Assembly: GCA_024695285.1 (NCBI GenBank)
Contig: JAILIM010000039.1
Coordinates: forward strand, 6,919 to 70,918
DNA: 64,000 bases
Direction: 5' to 3'
Source of the DNA: Bacteroidales bacterium
GTDB lineage: Bacteria > Bacteroidota > Bacteroidia > Bacteroidales > UBA932
Shown in pieces: positions 15,841 through 26,060 of this stretch. The position numbers were made by a program, and so were the translations under genes. Each line of letters starts with the position of its first letter. The first letter of the stretch is position 1. Under the pieces are notes generated by a model, which worked only from the letters and a program-made list of their open reading frames with translations, searched no databases and was not told where the DNA came from.

Positions 15841-17127
15841 TTACTCCTCAGCAGGCAAGGCCGGGTTGAGGGCAGGCAGGGCGTTTTTGCCGGTGGGGGC
15901 GGGGACGCCGTGTTCGATGGCTCTCAAGGCGGCCCTGACTATGCTCTGCTTGCCGTCGACGAGGCGACGGGAGTTCTCCTTGAACCCGTCCAGGACGTCT
16001 TCGAGGTCCTTTTCGAGCTCTGCGTTGGCGTGGCAGAAGATGCCGACTCTATCCACCATATCCTCGGCAGCCTTCACGATAGCATCGATGTTCTCCATCT
16101 GCTCCTTCTGCAACCAGGCGCCGTGGATGAGGCGCAGGAAGGGAACGAGGGTCTCCTCGGTGGTGATGAGCACGCCACGCTCCAGGGCCCAGTTGAAGAT
16201 GCCGGAGTCCTTCATTTTGGCGAGCTGCCAGGCGCCGTAGTTAGGGATGAACATGATGACGAAGTCCAGGGTCTTGCGGCCGACCACGTACTTCTGGTAC
16301 TCCTTGCCAGTGAGCTCCTTGATGTGGTTCTTCACCGAATCAAGGTTACGGGCGGCAGCCTCTTCGCGCTCTTCGTCCGTCTCAGCGGCATAGTAGTCTG
16401 TAAGAGCGGTCAGGGACATTTTGGAATCTACGAGTATTTCAGTGCCGTCCGGAAGGTGCAGGACGAAGTCCGGACGCATGAGCTTGCCGGTTTCCTCGTT
16501 GCGGATACGATTGCCGTTTTTGTCACGGAGCCAGTACTCGGACTCGTAGTCTATACCCTCGCGGAAGCCCTGCTCCTTGAGCATGTTCTCCAGGATGGTC
16601 TCTCCGAAGTTGCCCTGCACTTTGTTCTTGCCCTTGAGGGCCTTGGCAAGGTCTTCAGCCTGGGTGCCGATGGCTTCGGTCTGCTCCTTCAGGTGCTTGA
16701 CCGTTTCGGCGAACTGTGTCTTGATTGAGGAGGTCTCCTCGGTGTGAGATTTCTTTTGGGCTTCAAAGGCCAGGGTCATTCCCTTGATGGTCTGGTCCAG
16801 GCCCCCGGTGATGTTCTTCATGGTTTCGGCAGCCTCCTTCTTGAGGGCCTCTTCGCGGGCTTTGAGAATCTTCTCGTTCTCAAGGGCCAGTGCGGTCTTG
16901 GCCGCTTCGATGGCCTTGTCCTGACCGGCCTGGAGGTCGGAAAGGGCTTTCTCGTGGCTGGCCTTCAAGTCGGACATGGCCTGCTCGTGCTGCTTTTTCT
17001 CGCTGAGGCGGAGCGCTTCGGATATACGGATGTCGGCCCGGGCCTTGTTGGAGGTGAGGATCCAGGCGATGACGATGGCGATGATGATTACCGCTGCGAT
17101 GATGGCGACTGTTATTGTGGCGTTCAT
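15841..17127 (-). CDS. rmuC: DNA recombination protein RmuC
   Basis: RmuC, about 428 aa, thought to limit inversions at short repeats. The start chosen is MNATITVAII at 17127; an earlier in-frame start at 17169 would put extra residues before the membrane anchor. An N-terminal transmembrane helix (IIAAVIIIAIVIAWIL) is followed by a long coiled coil (about residues 40-160) and then the nuclease-like core: NFGETILENMLKEQGF, RPDFVLHLPDGTEILVDSKMSL, and FVIMFIPNYGAW. The PD-(D/E)xK-type residues in the DF...DSK stretch are present. It stands alone, 72 bp after the SseB-like gene start region. Confidence 0.95.
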   Translation of the reverse strand: MNATITVAIIAAVIIIAIVIAWILTSNKARADIRISEALRLSEKKQHEQAMSDLKASHEKALSDLQAGQDKAIEAAKTALALENEKILKAREEALKKEAAETMKNITGGLDQTIKGMTLAFEAQKKSHTEETSSIKTQFAETVKHLKEQTEAIGTQAEDLAKALKGKNKVQGNFGETILENMLKEQGFREGIDYESEYWLRDKNGNRIRNEETGKLMRPDFVLHLPDGTEILVDSKMSLTALTDYYAAETDEEREEAAARNLDSVKNHIKELTGKEYQKYVVGRKTLDFVIMFIPNYGAWQLAKMKDSGIFNWALERGVLITTEETLVPFLRLIHGAWLQKEQMENIDAIVKAAEDMVDRVGIFCHANAELEKDLEDVLDGFKENSRRLVDGKQSIVRAALRAIEHGVPAPTGKNALPALNPALPAEE

Positions 17128-17222
17128 ATGGCACGAAGATAACAAAAAATCTAATACCAGCAGCATCAAATCCGACGGGTTACATCGGTTTTCTCGTGAA
17201 TCGCCAGCGTACTGGGGAACCG

Positions 17223-18674
17223 TTATTTCTCGTAACCGGGGTTGGCGCCGATGTAGTGCTTGGCGTAATTAAGGCCCATGGAATCGTATCTGCGGGCCAT
17301 GACCTGCACGCGGGCGTGGAAGTCGGCGAAATCTCTTTCGCCGCCGGTCCAGGCGGCTTCGCTGAAGGCGTCGAGCCGGGGCAGGATCATGTACTCGAGA
17401 TGGGACATAACGGGCACATATTCGGTCCACAGGCAGCATTCCACACCTTTGACCATTGCCAGTTCAGCGGGAGTGTAGCTGTTCCGGGGGTTCAGCTTGT
17501 AGGCCTTTTCCAGGTTCAGGTTGCCGCTGCCGCCGCCGTGGGCCCTGGGCTCCGCAGCGTTGTCGGGGTTCTGGTAGTAATCGAAATAGCAGTATTCACC
17601 CTGGCAGAGGATAACGAAATTGCCGTTCTGTATGACTTTCTTGACACTCCCGGGTCCGAAACGCGACATGACGACCGCGGTCGGGGAAAGCCCGCCCTCG
17701 GCTATCTCGTCCCATCCGATAATCTTGCGGCCTCGGGAGCGGACGTAACGCTCGATCCTGCGGATGGTGTAGCTCTGCAGTTCCTTCTCGTCCTTGAGGC
17801 CTTCGTCGGCAATACGCTTCTGGCAGTGCGGGCATTTATTCCATTCGTCCTTCTTGCACTCGTCGCCGCCGATATGGATGTATTCCGAAGGGAAAAGGTC
17901 TATGATTTCATCGAGCACGCCCTGCAGGAATTCAAAGGTGCTCTCCTTGCCGGGGCAATAGACATCCTTGCTGATCATCCACTTGCAGGCGACCTTGTAG
18001 CCCTCTCCCCTGCAGCCGAGCCACTGGTAAGAGGCAAGGGCCGCCGTGGAGTGCCCCGGAATCTCGATTTCAGGGATGACGGTGATGTGGCGCCCGGCGG
18101 CATATTCAATGATCTCGCGGGCCTGTTCCTGAGTGTAGAATCCGTCCACGGGCACCCCGTCAGGTATCCAGCCGTCCGGGTGCCACCCGGGCCAGGACGT
18201 CGTGTAGGGACGGTAATTGCCCACACGGGTGAGCTCGGGATACTTCTTGATCTCTATCCTCCAGCCCTGGTCGTCGGTAAGATGCCAGTGGAAGGTGTTG
18301 ATCTTGTGCATTGCCAGCAGGTCGAGGACGGTCTTGATTTCATCCACCGTCCAGAAATGGCGGCTGCAGTCGAGCATCATCGCGCGATAGTCATACGCCG
18401 GGGCGTCTTCGATGTGCACACACGGCAGCGCCCCGGGGCCCAGCTGCGCCAGGGTCTGACGCGCGTAAAACACGCCGGCATCCCCTCCCGCGCAGATTCT
18501 GACGCCCTTGCGGTCGATGTCCAGGATGTACGCCTCGCTTTTCAGCGCCGGAGAAATGGTCACCTGGGGCGTCTGCGCCCGTGAAGCCCTGCAGCTGCCG
18601 TTCAATTCAACGACAACTGCAGGCTTGGGGATGATGCTGACGGCGGCCAGCAGAAGGATAATCAGATGGTGCAT
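17223..18674 (-). CDS. Beta-N-acetylhexosaminidase, GH20
   Basis: A 483-aa GH20 hexosaminidase, exported (short hydrophobic start MHHLIILLLAAVSIIP). An N-terminal GH20b-like domain (about 15-90) precedes the TIM barrel: RAMMLDCSRHFW, FHWHLTDDQGWRIEI, PEIEIPGHST and the catalytic pair HIGGDE (Asp 271, Glu 272). It removes terminal GlcNAc or GalNAc from glycans by substrate-assisted catalysis. It is the last gene of the sigma-FecR-SusC-SusD locus (3 bp from the lipoprotein before it), which points to an amino-sugar glycan such as host N-glycans, mucin or chitin oligomers as the target. The signal peptide is short and the export route is therefore less certain. Confidence 0.95.
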   Translation of the reverse strand: MHHLIILLLAAVSIIPKPAVVVELNGSCRASRAQTPQVTISPALKSEAYILDIDRKGVRICAGGDAGVFYARQTLAQLGPGALPCVHIEDAPAYDYRAMMLDCSRHFWTVDEIKTVLDLLAMHKINTFHWHLTDDQGWRIEIKKYPELTRVGNYRPYTTSWPGWHPDGWIPDGVPVDGFYTQEQAREIIEYAAGRHITVIPEIEIPGHSTAALASYQWLGCRGEGYKVACKWMISKDVYCPGKESTFEFLQGVLDEIIDLFPSEYIHIGGDECKKDEWNKCPHCQKRIADEGLKDEKELQSYTIRRIERYVRSRGRKIIGWDEIAEGGLSPTAVVMSRFGPGSVKKVIQNGNFVILCQGEYCYFDYYQNPDNAAEPRAHGGGSGNLNLEKAYKLNPRNSYTPAELAMVKGVECCLWTEYVPVMSHLEYMILPRLDAFSEAAWTGGERDFADFHARVQVMARRYDSMGLNYAKHYIGANPGYEK

Positions 18675-18677
18675 CCG

Positions 18678-20360
18678 TTATTTCTTGATACAGCGAAGCG
18701 GGGCTGCTTTCTCGATGTAATCCGTGTCGGCGTTCCAGTTCCAGATGTTGTGGAACTTCTTCTGGCCATCGACGATCGTCGCGGAGGTCATGGCGATGCA
18801 GACGCCGGTATTGACGATATATCCGGCCCAGTTGCGCAGGCAAGTGGCGGGCCAGTTGTATTCTACGCCTTCAAGGGTGTAGATGCGACCCCAGGTGTTT
18901 TTGCCGTCAGCCGTCTTGCCATAAACGGAGGTGGCACCCGTGCTGGACTGCATCAAATAGTCGTTCAGTGCTCCGGTGTAGTCCGTGATTTCAGGAACCC
19001 GGTATCCTGCAGGACAGGGGTTTTGGTTGCTGTCCGCCTTCCAGAAATTGGCGATTTCAGCAGACGACATTTCCCAGTTGCCCTGACCGGAAACACCATA
19101 GTATGTCATCGGATTGGCCGCGGCGTTGGCCTCTGACGTCATTACCCTGGGAACGTCGAAGAAAAGACCGGTCTGGTCGTTCAGCACATAGTCGGCGCAG
19201 AAAGGATATTCAAGGGTGCGGTCGAGACTGAACGGAACGGACTCGTACTTCCCGCTGAGGGAGTTGTCCATCACCCTGGTCCCGATGAACGGATCCTTGC
19301 GGCCCCACTGGTAGAGGAGACCGATAGAGGCTGGTTCGTTGGCACTGAGCGCATTTGCACCGAGGTTGCGGTCCTGGAATCCATATCCATTGATGGGCTG
19401 GTCTTTGACGTCGGACATCCAGATGTGCCACGACCAGACAATGGTGGAACCCTTGTAGAGGGCAATCACAATGGACGCCTGCTCATATTTCTCGACCTTG
19501 AAACTAATGATACTCCCTGAGTAATTCACATTGGAGATAAGGCCCTTGTCGGTTCCTGTCGCCCAGAGCCAGTCGGCTTTGTCACCGACGACGGCCGTCC
19601 CGTCGGGCTTGCAGGCCCGGAAGCTGTACCAGCCTTCCTCCGTGACCACGAAGCAGTTGGCGCATCCGGCAGCCGTAAGGTCGGTCGTTCCGGCGCTTTT
19701 AATCTCACCGCGATAGGTCTGGCCTTCAACGATTGCGCCTGCCTGGAAGAAGCAGCTCGCTCCGATGGAATAAGGAACGGTAAGGGTGATGTTATTGTTC
19801 TCGTCGGGCGTCACCTCCTGCAGGGTTGCAGAGGCCAGTTCAGCCTCCGTGGCGGCGAAGAAGAAACCCACCTTGATGGGGACCTTCTTGCTGGAAAAGG
19901 AATAACTGCCGTTAAGTACGTATCCTTCCTGGGAGAGATCACCTGCCCCGGTTGTGAGGGTAGGGACCAGCGAGACGTCCACCTTGAAGAACCCGTCGGC
20001 TCCGGCGACCTCCTCGCCCTTTGCGCTGGCAACTGCCTGATAGTAGTATTCCCCGTTGGCAAGGGCCTTGAGTTCTGCGGAGAACTTGCCGTCAGTGGCC
20101 GTAGCAGGGATGAGTTGCGCCGTAGCGAGCGTGGCCTTTTCGGTGGAATAACGGAAACCGACCGTCACTTTCTCAGTGCCGTCGTAGGTATAAGAACCTT
20201 TGATTGTCACATCGTTTTCATCGACTTCGGCCGCACCGGTCTTGACGGTGAGTTTTGCGGTGGATTCCGGCTCCGGCTCGGGCTCCGGTTTATTGCAGGA
20301 CGAGATGAACACCGCTGCCGCACAAATGGCGAGCATGGAGATTACTAGTGTTGTTTTCAT
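18678..20360 (-). CDS. PUL surface lipoprotein with FISUMP-like C-terminal domain
   Basis: A 560-aa lipoprotein (lipobox ISSC, Cys 22) followed by a Pro/Glu-rich linker PEPEPEPES. Residues about 35-230 hold two Ig-like repeats (AAEVDENDVTIKGSYTYDG and GDLSQEGYVLNGSYSF). The C-terminal part (about 240-560) includes FISUMP-like elements: FQDRNLGANA, YQWGRKDPF and CPAGYRVPEITDY. It takes the place of a surface glycan-binding protein (SusE/F-like) in the locus, between the DUF1735-like lipoprotein and GH20, 3 bp before GH20. The binding role is inferred from position. Confidence 0.8.
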   Translation of the reverse strand: MKTTLVISMLAICAAAVFISSCNKPEPEPEPESTAKLTVKTGAAEVDENDVTIKGSYTYDGTEKVTVGFRYSTEKATLATAQLIPATATDGKFSAELKALANGEYYYQAVASAKGEEVAGADGFFKVDVSLVPTLTTGAGDLSQEGYVLNGSYSFSSKKVPIKVGFFFAATEAELASATLQEVTPDENNNITLTVPYSIGASCFFQAGAIVEGQTYRGEIKSAGTTDLTAAGCANCFVVTEEGWYSFRACKPDGTAVVGDKADWLWATGTDKGLISNVNYSGSIISFKVEKYEQASIVIALYKGSTIVWSWHIWMSDVKDQPINGYGFQDRNLGANALSANEPASIGLLYQWGRKDPFIGTRVMDNSLSGKYESVPFSLDRTLEYPFCADYVLNDQTGLFFDVPRVMTSEANAAANPMTYYGVSGQGNWEMSSAEIANFWKADSNQNPCPAGYRVPEITDYTGALNDYLMQSSTGATSVYGKTADGKNTWGRIYTLEGVEYNWPATCLRNWAGYIVNTGVCIAMTSATIVDGQKKFHNIWNWNADTDYIEKAAPLRCIKK

Positions 20361-20380
20361 TTTGTCTGGTTTTAATGCTA

Positions 20381-20842
20381 TTACCTTTTGATTAACAAAT
20401 ATTCAATATTATTACCCTTGAAAGAATCAGGTTCGCTGCAATCCACCCTTACCGGGAGAATAAAAGTCACACCCTTCGTGATGCAGTCAGGGTCGATGTC
20501 AATTGTTACGGGAGCCTTGTATTCCCCGGCAGCCAGGGTCACTGCCGGTGTTGAGAGAGTGTAGGCATTCCCGGGAAGCATCGGGTAGGATTTCTTGTAC
20601 TGCGCAGTGTAGCGTACCACGTCCTCTTCGTCAATCACCACATTGAACGAATAGGACTTGCTGTCATATCCGGCCTTGCATATCCACACCTTGAAACATT
20701 CCGTCTCAGATGTCACGGTAACGTCATATTCTCCGGGATGGAGAAGATATACGGATGATGCGATTTCATGCCCGATGGGCATCTTGTCCGAGCATCCTGC
20801 CAGACAGAGAATCGCGGCAACAATTATAAGGATTCGTTTCAT
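20381..20842 (-). CDS. Small PUL lipoprotein (DUF1735/BT_3987-like N-terminal domain)
   Basis: A 153-aa lipoprotein; start MKRILIIVAAILCLAGC at 20842 (Cys 17), chosen over the longer open frame because it creates the signal peptide. It resembles the N-terminal domain of DUF1735-type proteins found in Bacteroidales PULs: VYLLHPGEYDVTVTSETECFKVWICKAG is one beta-rich segment, and the conserved end PVTIDIDPDCITKG-type strand with VTFILPVRVD follows. It sits 2 bp after the SusD stop and before the FISUMP lipoprotein. It may bind glycans at the surface. Only one domain is present where larger proteins usually have more. Confidence 0.75.
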   Translation of the reverse strand: MKRILIIVAAILCLAGCSDKMPIGHEIASSVYLLHPGEYDVTVTSETECFKVWICKAGYDSKSYSFNVVIDEEDVVRYTAQYKKSYPMLPGNAYTLSTPAVTLAAGEYKAPVTIDIDPDCITKGVTFILPVRVDCSEPDSFKGNNIEYLLIKR

Positions 20843-20844
20843 AA

Positions 20845-22725
20845 TCAATATCCGGGGTTTTGAACCAGGTTGATGTTCACATTCATTTCCTGTATGGGGA
20901 TGGCCAGCCAGTAGGATTTCCACACGCGTTCCATAAGTTCGCGCATATCCGTGACCTGATAGAATTCCTCGGCCGTGGTTCCGTCCATATTCCAGGCCTT
21001 GGGCTTGCGGACCATGATCTCCGGAGCTGTCTTCCAACGGCGGATGTCGTGGTAGCGGCGGGCCTCGTAGAGGAATTCGATGGAGCGCTCCCTGTGGATA
21101 ATCTCGCGTAGTTCATCGCCTTTCGGCTCGCCGCCCGCAAGTGCCCAGGAGTCCTTGAAGGTGGGCAGGCCTGCCCTTATGCGCACTTTGTCGAGGCACT
21201 CATAGCCACGCTCTGAGAGATGTCCGTTGTATTCGAAGTCGGCCTCCGCATAAGAAAGATAGAGCTCTGCCATGCGGATGTACGGGAAATTGTAGTAGAA
21301 ATACTTGAAAGTCTTCGATGACGGATCGTAATAGTTGGCCTGGTTGATGAATTTCTTGTTGAAATAACCGGTACAGTTCTGGTATTCGTGCTCGATGTTG
21401 AGCGTACTGCCGTGAATCTCGCCGCCGCGGGCAAATATGGTCTCGGTGGTGCCGTCGATTTCATATGTGCCGCGGTCGTATCCAACGTTGGCATAGAAAC
21501 GGGGTTCGCGATGGGAATGCATATTGGCGGTCTCGGTGTCAGGATTGTACGCGTACGGGTCGATGCTCTTTGTCTCAGGATCCTTCTCCCACGGCAAGCC
21601 GTTTTTAGTATAGTACATCTCCACGGATTCAAATGTCGGGCAGTGGTAACCGCGATAGCCGTCGGCATAGTAGCCGCTCTGTCCTGAGGGGTTCACGCTG
21701 CGCGGGGCGCTGTGCCTGATGTTGACTTCGGAAGCATAGATTCCACCGTAGGCGAAGATATACTCTTCGGGGTTGTGGTGGTCCTTGCAGAAGATGTCGT
21801 GGTAATTGCTCACCGATCTTTCGAAATCATTCGATATGTAGCTGTCGGGGTGGTTGTAGAGGACATGGCCGCTGGACTCGCAGAACGCTATGGCCTCCTC
21901 GCAGGCATCCATGGCCCTCTTCCACTTATCCTTGTCATAGACCTGGTTGATGATGTTGGTGCCGTCCGGATTCTTGAAATCCGCCATCTCGGTGTTGCCA
22001 TTGTACAGGGGACTTGCGAGGGTGGTCAGGATCCTGGCTTTCAGCGCCTTGGCCGCACAGCCGGACGCAAAATTCAGTTCCGCCTCGATCCTTCTGGGCG
22101 GGAGCAGTTCTGCGGCCTTGTCGTACATCTCGCAAATGAAGTTCACGCACTCGTCGGCAGTGGCGCGGGGCAGGAGCAGCTCCTCGCTGGTGGCATCGGT
22201 GGCAACCTGGTCCTTGATCAGCACGCAGGGTCCGTAATAGTCGAAAAGGACATTGTGGTAATAGCCGATGAGGAAGTATGCCTCGCCGCGCCATGTGTTG
22301 TAATTTTCTTTGGAGATGTCGGGCACGCGGTCTATGTTGTTGAGCAACATATAACAGTGCCTGATGGACTCATAGACGTCCAGAGGGTTCCTGCGCCAGT
22401 CTATTTCGGGAATGGATCCCGTCCACCAGAACCCCCAATAGCTCTGGCTGGGGCTTTCCAGGCCGTAGAGCAGGCTTTTGTACTGGAAATAGGCCACAGT
22501 GCCCTTGACGCCCGTGATGTAGTCGTCGCCGGCGAAGAAATCGGGAGTGGTATAGTGCGTGCCGATCAGGGGCATGCTCTGATACAGGTAATACTTGAAC
22601 TTCTGGCATTCGGACTGGCTCTTGAAGCAGTCGTCGAAGGTGGCCTTGGACTCAGGAACCACGTCAAGATAGTTGCATGATGCGAGCAGGACCGCACTTG
22701 TCAGTATATGTAGAATCTTTTTCAT
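20845..22725 (-). CDS. susD: SusD/RagB-family glycan-binding lipoprotein
   Basis: A 626-aa SusD homologue. Lipobox LLASC (Cys 17) starts the mature protein. SusD-type segments are present: the N-terminal ESKATFDDCFKSQSECQKFKYYLY, the TPR-like helices with WRGEAYFLIGYYHNVLFDYYG, and the C-terminal RSIEFLYEARRYHDIRRWKTA, which is diagnostic. SusD caps the SusC transporter and hands it oligosaccharides at the outer membrane. It lies 11 bp downstream of susC, and the small lipoprotein gene follows within 2 bp. Confidence 0.96.
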   Translation of the reverse strand: MKKILHILTSAVLLASCNYLDVVPESKATFDDCFKSQSECQKFKYYLYQSMPLIGTHYTTPDFFAGDDYITGVKGTVAYFQYKSLLYGLESPSQSYWGFWWTGSIPEIDWRRNPLDVYESIRHCYMLLNNIDRVPDISKENYNTWRGEAYFLIGYYHNVLFDYYGPCVLIKDQVATDATSEELLLPRATADECVNFICEMYDKAAELLPPRRIEAELNFASGCAAKALKARILTTLASPLYNGNTEMADFKNPDGTNIINQVYDKDKWKRAMDACEEAIAFCESSGHVLYNHPDSYISNDFERSVSNYHDIFCKDHHNPEEYIFAYGGIYASEVNIRHSAPRSVNPSGQSGYYADGYRGYHCPTFESVEMYYTKNGLPWEKDPETKSIDPYAYNPDTETANMHSHREPRFYANVGYDRGTYEIDGTTETIFARGGEIHGSTLNIEHEYQNCTGYFNKKFINQANYYDPSSKTFKYFYYNFPYIRMAELYLSYAEADFEYNGHLSERGYECLDKVRIRAGLPTFKDSWALAGGEPKGDELREIIHRERSIEFLYEARRYHDIRRWKTAPEIMVRKPKAWNMDGTTAEEFYQVTDMRELMERVWKSYWLAIPIQEMNVNINLVQNPGY

Positions 22726-22736
22726 ATCTGCGTCGG

Positions 22737-25700
22737 TTAGAAGTTATACTGAAGTCCAACATTGAACGTCCTCTGGAGAGGGTAGCTGAGGCCGTTGCCG
22801 CTGCCCAGGCCGGGATCCCAATATTTGAATGCGCTGAATGTGAACACGTTGGATGCGGTCACATAGACCCTGAACCACTTGAAGGTATAGCCCGCCTCGA
22901 TGGTCTTGAGACGGAGGAACGCGCCGTTGTAGAGCCAGAAGGAAGAAACCTTCACGTTGTTCTGGTTCCATTCGTAGCTCAAACGGGGATAGGCGGCGTT
23001 AACGTTGCCGTTGTCGGGGCTCCAGTGGTCATCGGCGATCCATTTAGTGATGCCGAAGCCGGACACGCCGGAGTCACAGAAAGGGTGGATGTTGCTCATC
23101 AGCAGCGAGCAATTGGCCTGGCCCTGGAAGAACAGCGAGAAGTCGAATTTCTTCCATGTGGCCGATGCACCGAAACCATACACAATTTCGGGACTGGTCG
23201 GCATGCCGATGATTGTCATGTCGTTGTCGTCAATCTGGCCGTCTCCGTTCATGTCCACATACTTGATGTCACCGGGACGCACGGTCTGGTAGGTCTGCCT
23301 GGGGGAAGAATCGATGTCCTCCTGGTCCTTGAACAGTCCGCAGGCGACAAGTCCGGTTATGGAATTGATAGGATGGCCTATTTCGGACTGATAGTAGGGC
23401 GTTCCTATCGGCTCATCCCTGTCGGTGATTTCGTTGTGGGCGTATGTGAACGTGCCTCTTGCAGAGAGGGAGAAGTCGCGGTTGAATACCTTGTTGTATT
23501 CGAAAGACGCGTCGATGCCCCTGTTCAGGACCGCGCCGATATTGCCATAGGGCAGGGTGTCGGAATAGCCGGCGGAGTACGGGATTGAACGGCGCTGCAT
23601 GAAAATGCCTGTTCGGTTGTCGTGGAATGCATCGACAATCAGGGTGAAATCATTGCAGATTCCCAGTTCAAGACCGATGTTGGCCTTTGTGCTGACCTCC
23701 CAGGTGGCCTCCTCGTTGCCAAGGGTGGCGATCGTGGTGCCGGACAGGCCCGTGAATTCAGGACCGACTCTCCAGTACAGCGACTGGCCTGTCCTGACCT
23801 CGGTGACGTATGGGAAGCGCACCGGGAGGGCATCATTGCCCGACGTGCCGTAGGAAGCGCGCAATTTCAACAGGGTGATGACTCCTGAAAGCGGGGCGAA
23901 GAACGGCTCATTGGAAATGGTATAGCCCAGGGCTATGGAAGGGAAGAAACCGAATCTGTGGCCTTTGGCGAAGTTTTCAGAACCGTTGTAACCGAAGTTG
24001 GCCTCCATCAGGTAGGTGTTCCTGAAGGCGTATGTGACGCGCCCCGCAATACCCTGCTCCCTGTAGGGCAGTACTTCGTTCTCCGAGGCGCCCGGGGTGT
24101 TGTAGAGCTTCTCCTTCTGATGATAGACGAGAAGGGCATTGACGTCGTGAAGCCCCTTGAACACGCGGCTGTACTCGATGGACCCCTGCAGGGAGTTCTC
24201 CCGATAGCCGTCCTTGCCGGTGGAAATGGCGTAATAATCCACAGGGGTGGCGCCGATGGGCGTGGTCTCGTAGTTATAGGTGCCGTCAGGATTCTGCGAA
24301 TAGTCGAGCAGTTTATAGTAATGGGGAACGATGGTCTTGTAGGTGGCGGCGTAGACATAATTGTAGAAGGACGCCTGCCCCTTGATCTTCAGGCCCTCGG
24401 TGATGAAACGGAGGTCCTGGTCGATGTTGAGGGTCTCGGTGAAGTAGGAGTAGTGCCTGTCTCCGAAGCCTCTGCACATCAAAGCATACGGGTTCACGTC
24501 GTTCGTGCTTCCGTTGGGGCTTTCCGCGTTACCGAAACGCACGAAAGAATCACCCTCCTGTGCCGGCCAGACAGCCGGGAACCGCACCGGGTTGCACCTC
24601 ATCGTGTAGTAGAACAGGTTGTTCACACTTTCCGTGGGGGCGTGGCGGAAGTGAAGCTGGGTGTTCATCCTGATGCCGATCTTCGTGGTGGGTGTGACTT
24701 TTGCCGACACATTGCTCTGGAAGAGGAACTTGCGGTAGTTGATGTTCGTGTCGAAGCTGGAAGTTTTTGGTGAGCGCAGGATACCGTTCTCATTGAACAC
24801 GGTGGCGTTAAGGAAATAATCCACCTTCTTGCCGCCGCCAATTATGCTGATGTTGGCATTCTGGTTCATGGTCCCCTTCTTGAAGAGGGTGTTGTACCAG
24901 TCGTTGTCGGGGAAGATGTAGGGGTCGAGACCGGCCTTGGTGCCTTCGATCTTTTCCTGTGAGTAGTACATCATTCCGACGGCCTCATTGTAGGCATTCA
25001 TATATGTCACACCGTCAGCCACTTCCTGAACGCTGGTAGGCATGGACCAGCCGTTCTCCACACGGAGATTGACGTTCATCTTGTCGGTGTCCCTGCCGTT
25101 CTTCGTGGTAATGATCATAACGCCGTTAGCTCCGCGCGAGCCATACAGGGCCGTTGCCGTAGCGTCTTTGAGGACGGAGAACGACTGTATAGTCTCAGGA
25201 GCGATGGAGTTCAGCATGGTGGAAGTGATCTCCACACCGTCCATCACGATCAGCGGCGAGGTGTTGGTGCCGAAAGTGGAGATACCGCGAATCCAGAAGC
25301 TTGCGCCGTCCGCGCCAGGTTCCCCGCTCTTCTGGGTTGAGATCACACCGGCAATCTTGCCGGCGAATGACGCCGTAAGATTTGAAGACGGATAGTTGAG
25401 TTCATCCGGCTTGATCGCCTGCACGGCACCCACCACGCTCTCTTTCTTCTGGACGCCGAAGCCCACGACCACGGCATCTTCTATCATGTCAGTGTCTTCC
25501 GAAAGGGAAACAAGCCTCATAAGTACGACATCCTTCACCAGGATTTGCTTTGTCTGATAGCCAAGGCAGCTGAATGTTACGCTTCGGGCATCAGCGGGAA
25601 TATTGATGGTGAAGTTGCCGTCTATGTCGGTAACCGTGCCGATGGTGGTGTTGTCAACGACCACTCCGGCGCCGACAAGCGGCTGGTTGTCGGAGGAAGA

Positions 25701-26060
25701 AATCACGGTGCCTGAAACCGTGGTTTTTTTGCCGGCGGGGGTCTTCTGCTGTGCCGTCGGGGAGGATTGGCTGGTAATGGAAACGATTTTGCCGCTGATG
25801 GAGTACTTCAGGGCGGGCCCGAGAATCTTGTCGAGGACTTCCTTGATTCCCGCATTCTTGAAATTGGCGGTCACCGCCACCGGGCCGGATGATTCCAGGG
25901 CGGCGGGGTCGAACACAAAGGAATACCCTGTCTGATTCTCCACAATTTCAAGGACCTGCTGAAGGGGCATGTTGCTGAAATTCCGCGTGACGGTCTGGCC
26001 AGCGGCCTGGATCGTCAGCACGAAAAATGCGGCAATGGTCAGAATTGTTTTATTGGACAT
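22737..26060 (-). CDS. susC: SusC/RagA TonB-dependent outer-membrane transporter with STN domain
   Basis: SusC-type TonB-dependent transporter. The start MSNKTILTIAAFF at 26060 is preferred because it begins the signal peptide; an in-frame start at 26084 adds eight residues. After the signal peptide comes a secretin/TonB short N-terminal (STN) domain (MPLQQVLEIVENQTGYSFVF), then a carboxypeptidase-D-like domain (VSGTVISSSDNQPLVGAGVVV), the plug (GSRGANGVMIITTKNGR) and the 22-strand barrel. An STN domain is the contact for FecR-type anti-sigma factors, and fecR is just upstream. It overlaps the fecR end slightly. It imports oligosaccharides with the SusD lid. Confidence 0.96.
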   Translation of the reverse strand: MSNKTILTIAAFFVLTIQAAGQTVTRNFSNMPLQQVLEIVENQTGYSFVFDPAALESSGPVAVTANFKNAGIKEVLDKILGPALKYSISGKIVSITSQSSPTAQQKTPAGKKTTVSGTVISSSDNQPLVGAGVVVDNTTIGTVTDIDGNFTINIPADARSVTFSCLGYQTKQILVKDVVLMRLVSLSEDTDMIEDAVVVGFGVQKKESVVGAVQAIKPDELNYPSSNLTASFAGKIAGVISTQKSGEPGADGASFWIRGISTFGTNTSPLIVMDGVEITSTMLNSIAPETIQSFSVLKDATATALYGSRGANGVMIITTKNGRDTDKMNVNLRVENGWSMPTSVQEVADGVTYMNAYNEAVGMMYYSQEKIEGTKAGLDPYIFPDNDWYNTLFKKGTMNQNANISIIGGGKKVDYFLNATVFNENGILRSPKTSSFDTNINYRKFLFQSNVSAKVTPTTKIGIRMNTQLHFRHAPTESVNNLFYYTMRCNPVRFPAVWPAQEGDSFVRFGNAESPNGSTNDVNPYALMCRGFGDRHYSYFTETLNIDQDLRFITEGLKIKGQASFYNYVYAATYKTIVPHYYKLLDYSQNPDGTYNYETTPIGATPVDYYAISTGKDGYRENSLQGSIEYSRVFKGLHDVNALLVYHQKEKLYNTPGASENEVLPYREQGIAGRVTYAFRNTYLMEANFGYNGSENFAKGHRFGFFPSIALGYTISNEPFFAPLSGVITLLKLRASYGTSGNDALPVRFPYVTEVRTGQSLYWRVGPEFTGLSGTTIATLGNEEATWEVSTKANIGLELGICNDFTLIVDAFHDNRTGIFMQRRSIPYSAGYSDTLPYGNIGAVLNRGIDASFEYNKVFNRDFSLSARGTFTYAHNEITDRDEPIGTPYYQSEIGHPINSITGLVACGLFKDQEDIDSSPRQTYQTVRPGDIKYVDMNGDGQIDDNDMTIIGMPTSPEIVYGFGASATWKKFDFSLFFQGQANCSLLMSNIHPFCDSGVSGFGITKWIADDHWSPDNGNVNAAYPRLSYEWNQNNVKVSSFWLYNGAFLRLKTIEAGYTFKWFRVYVTASNVFTFSAFKYWDPGLGSGNGLSYPLQRTFNVGLQYNF

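Noticed and set aside
17115..18584. 489-aa plus-strand ORF
   Set aside because: Antisense to GH20, which has intact catalytic residues.
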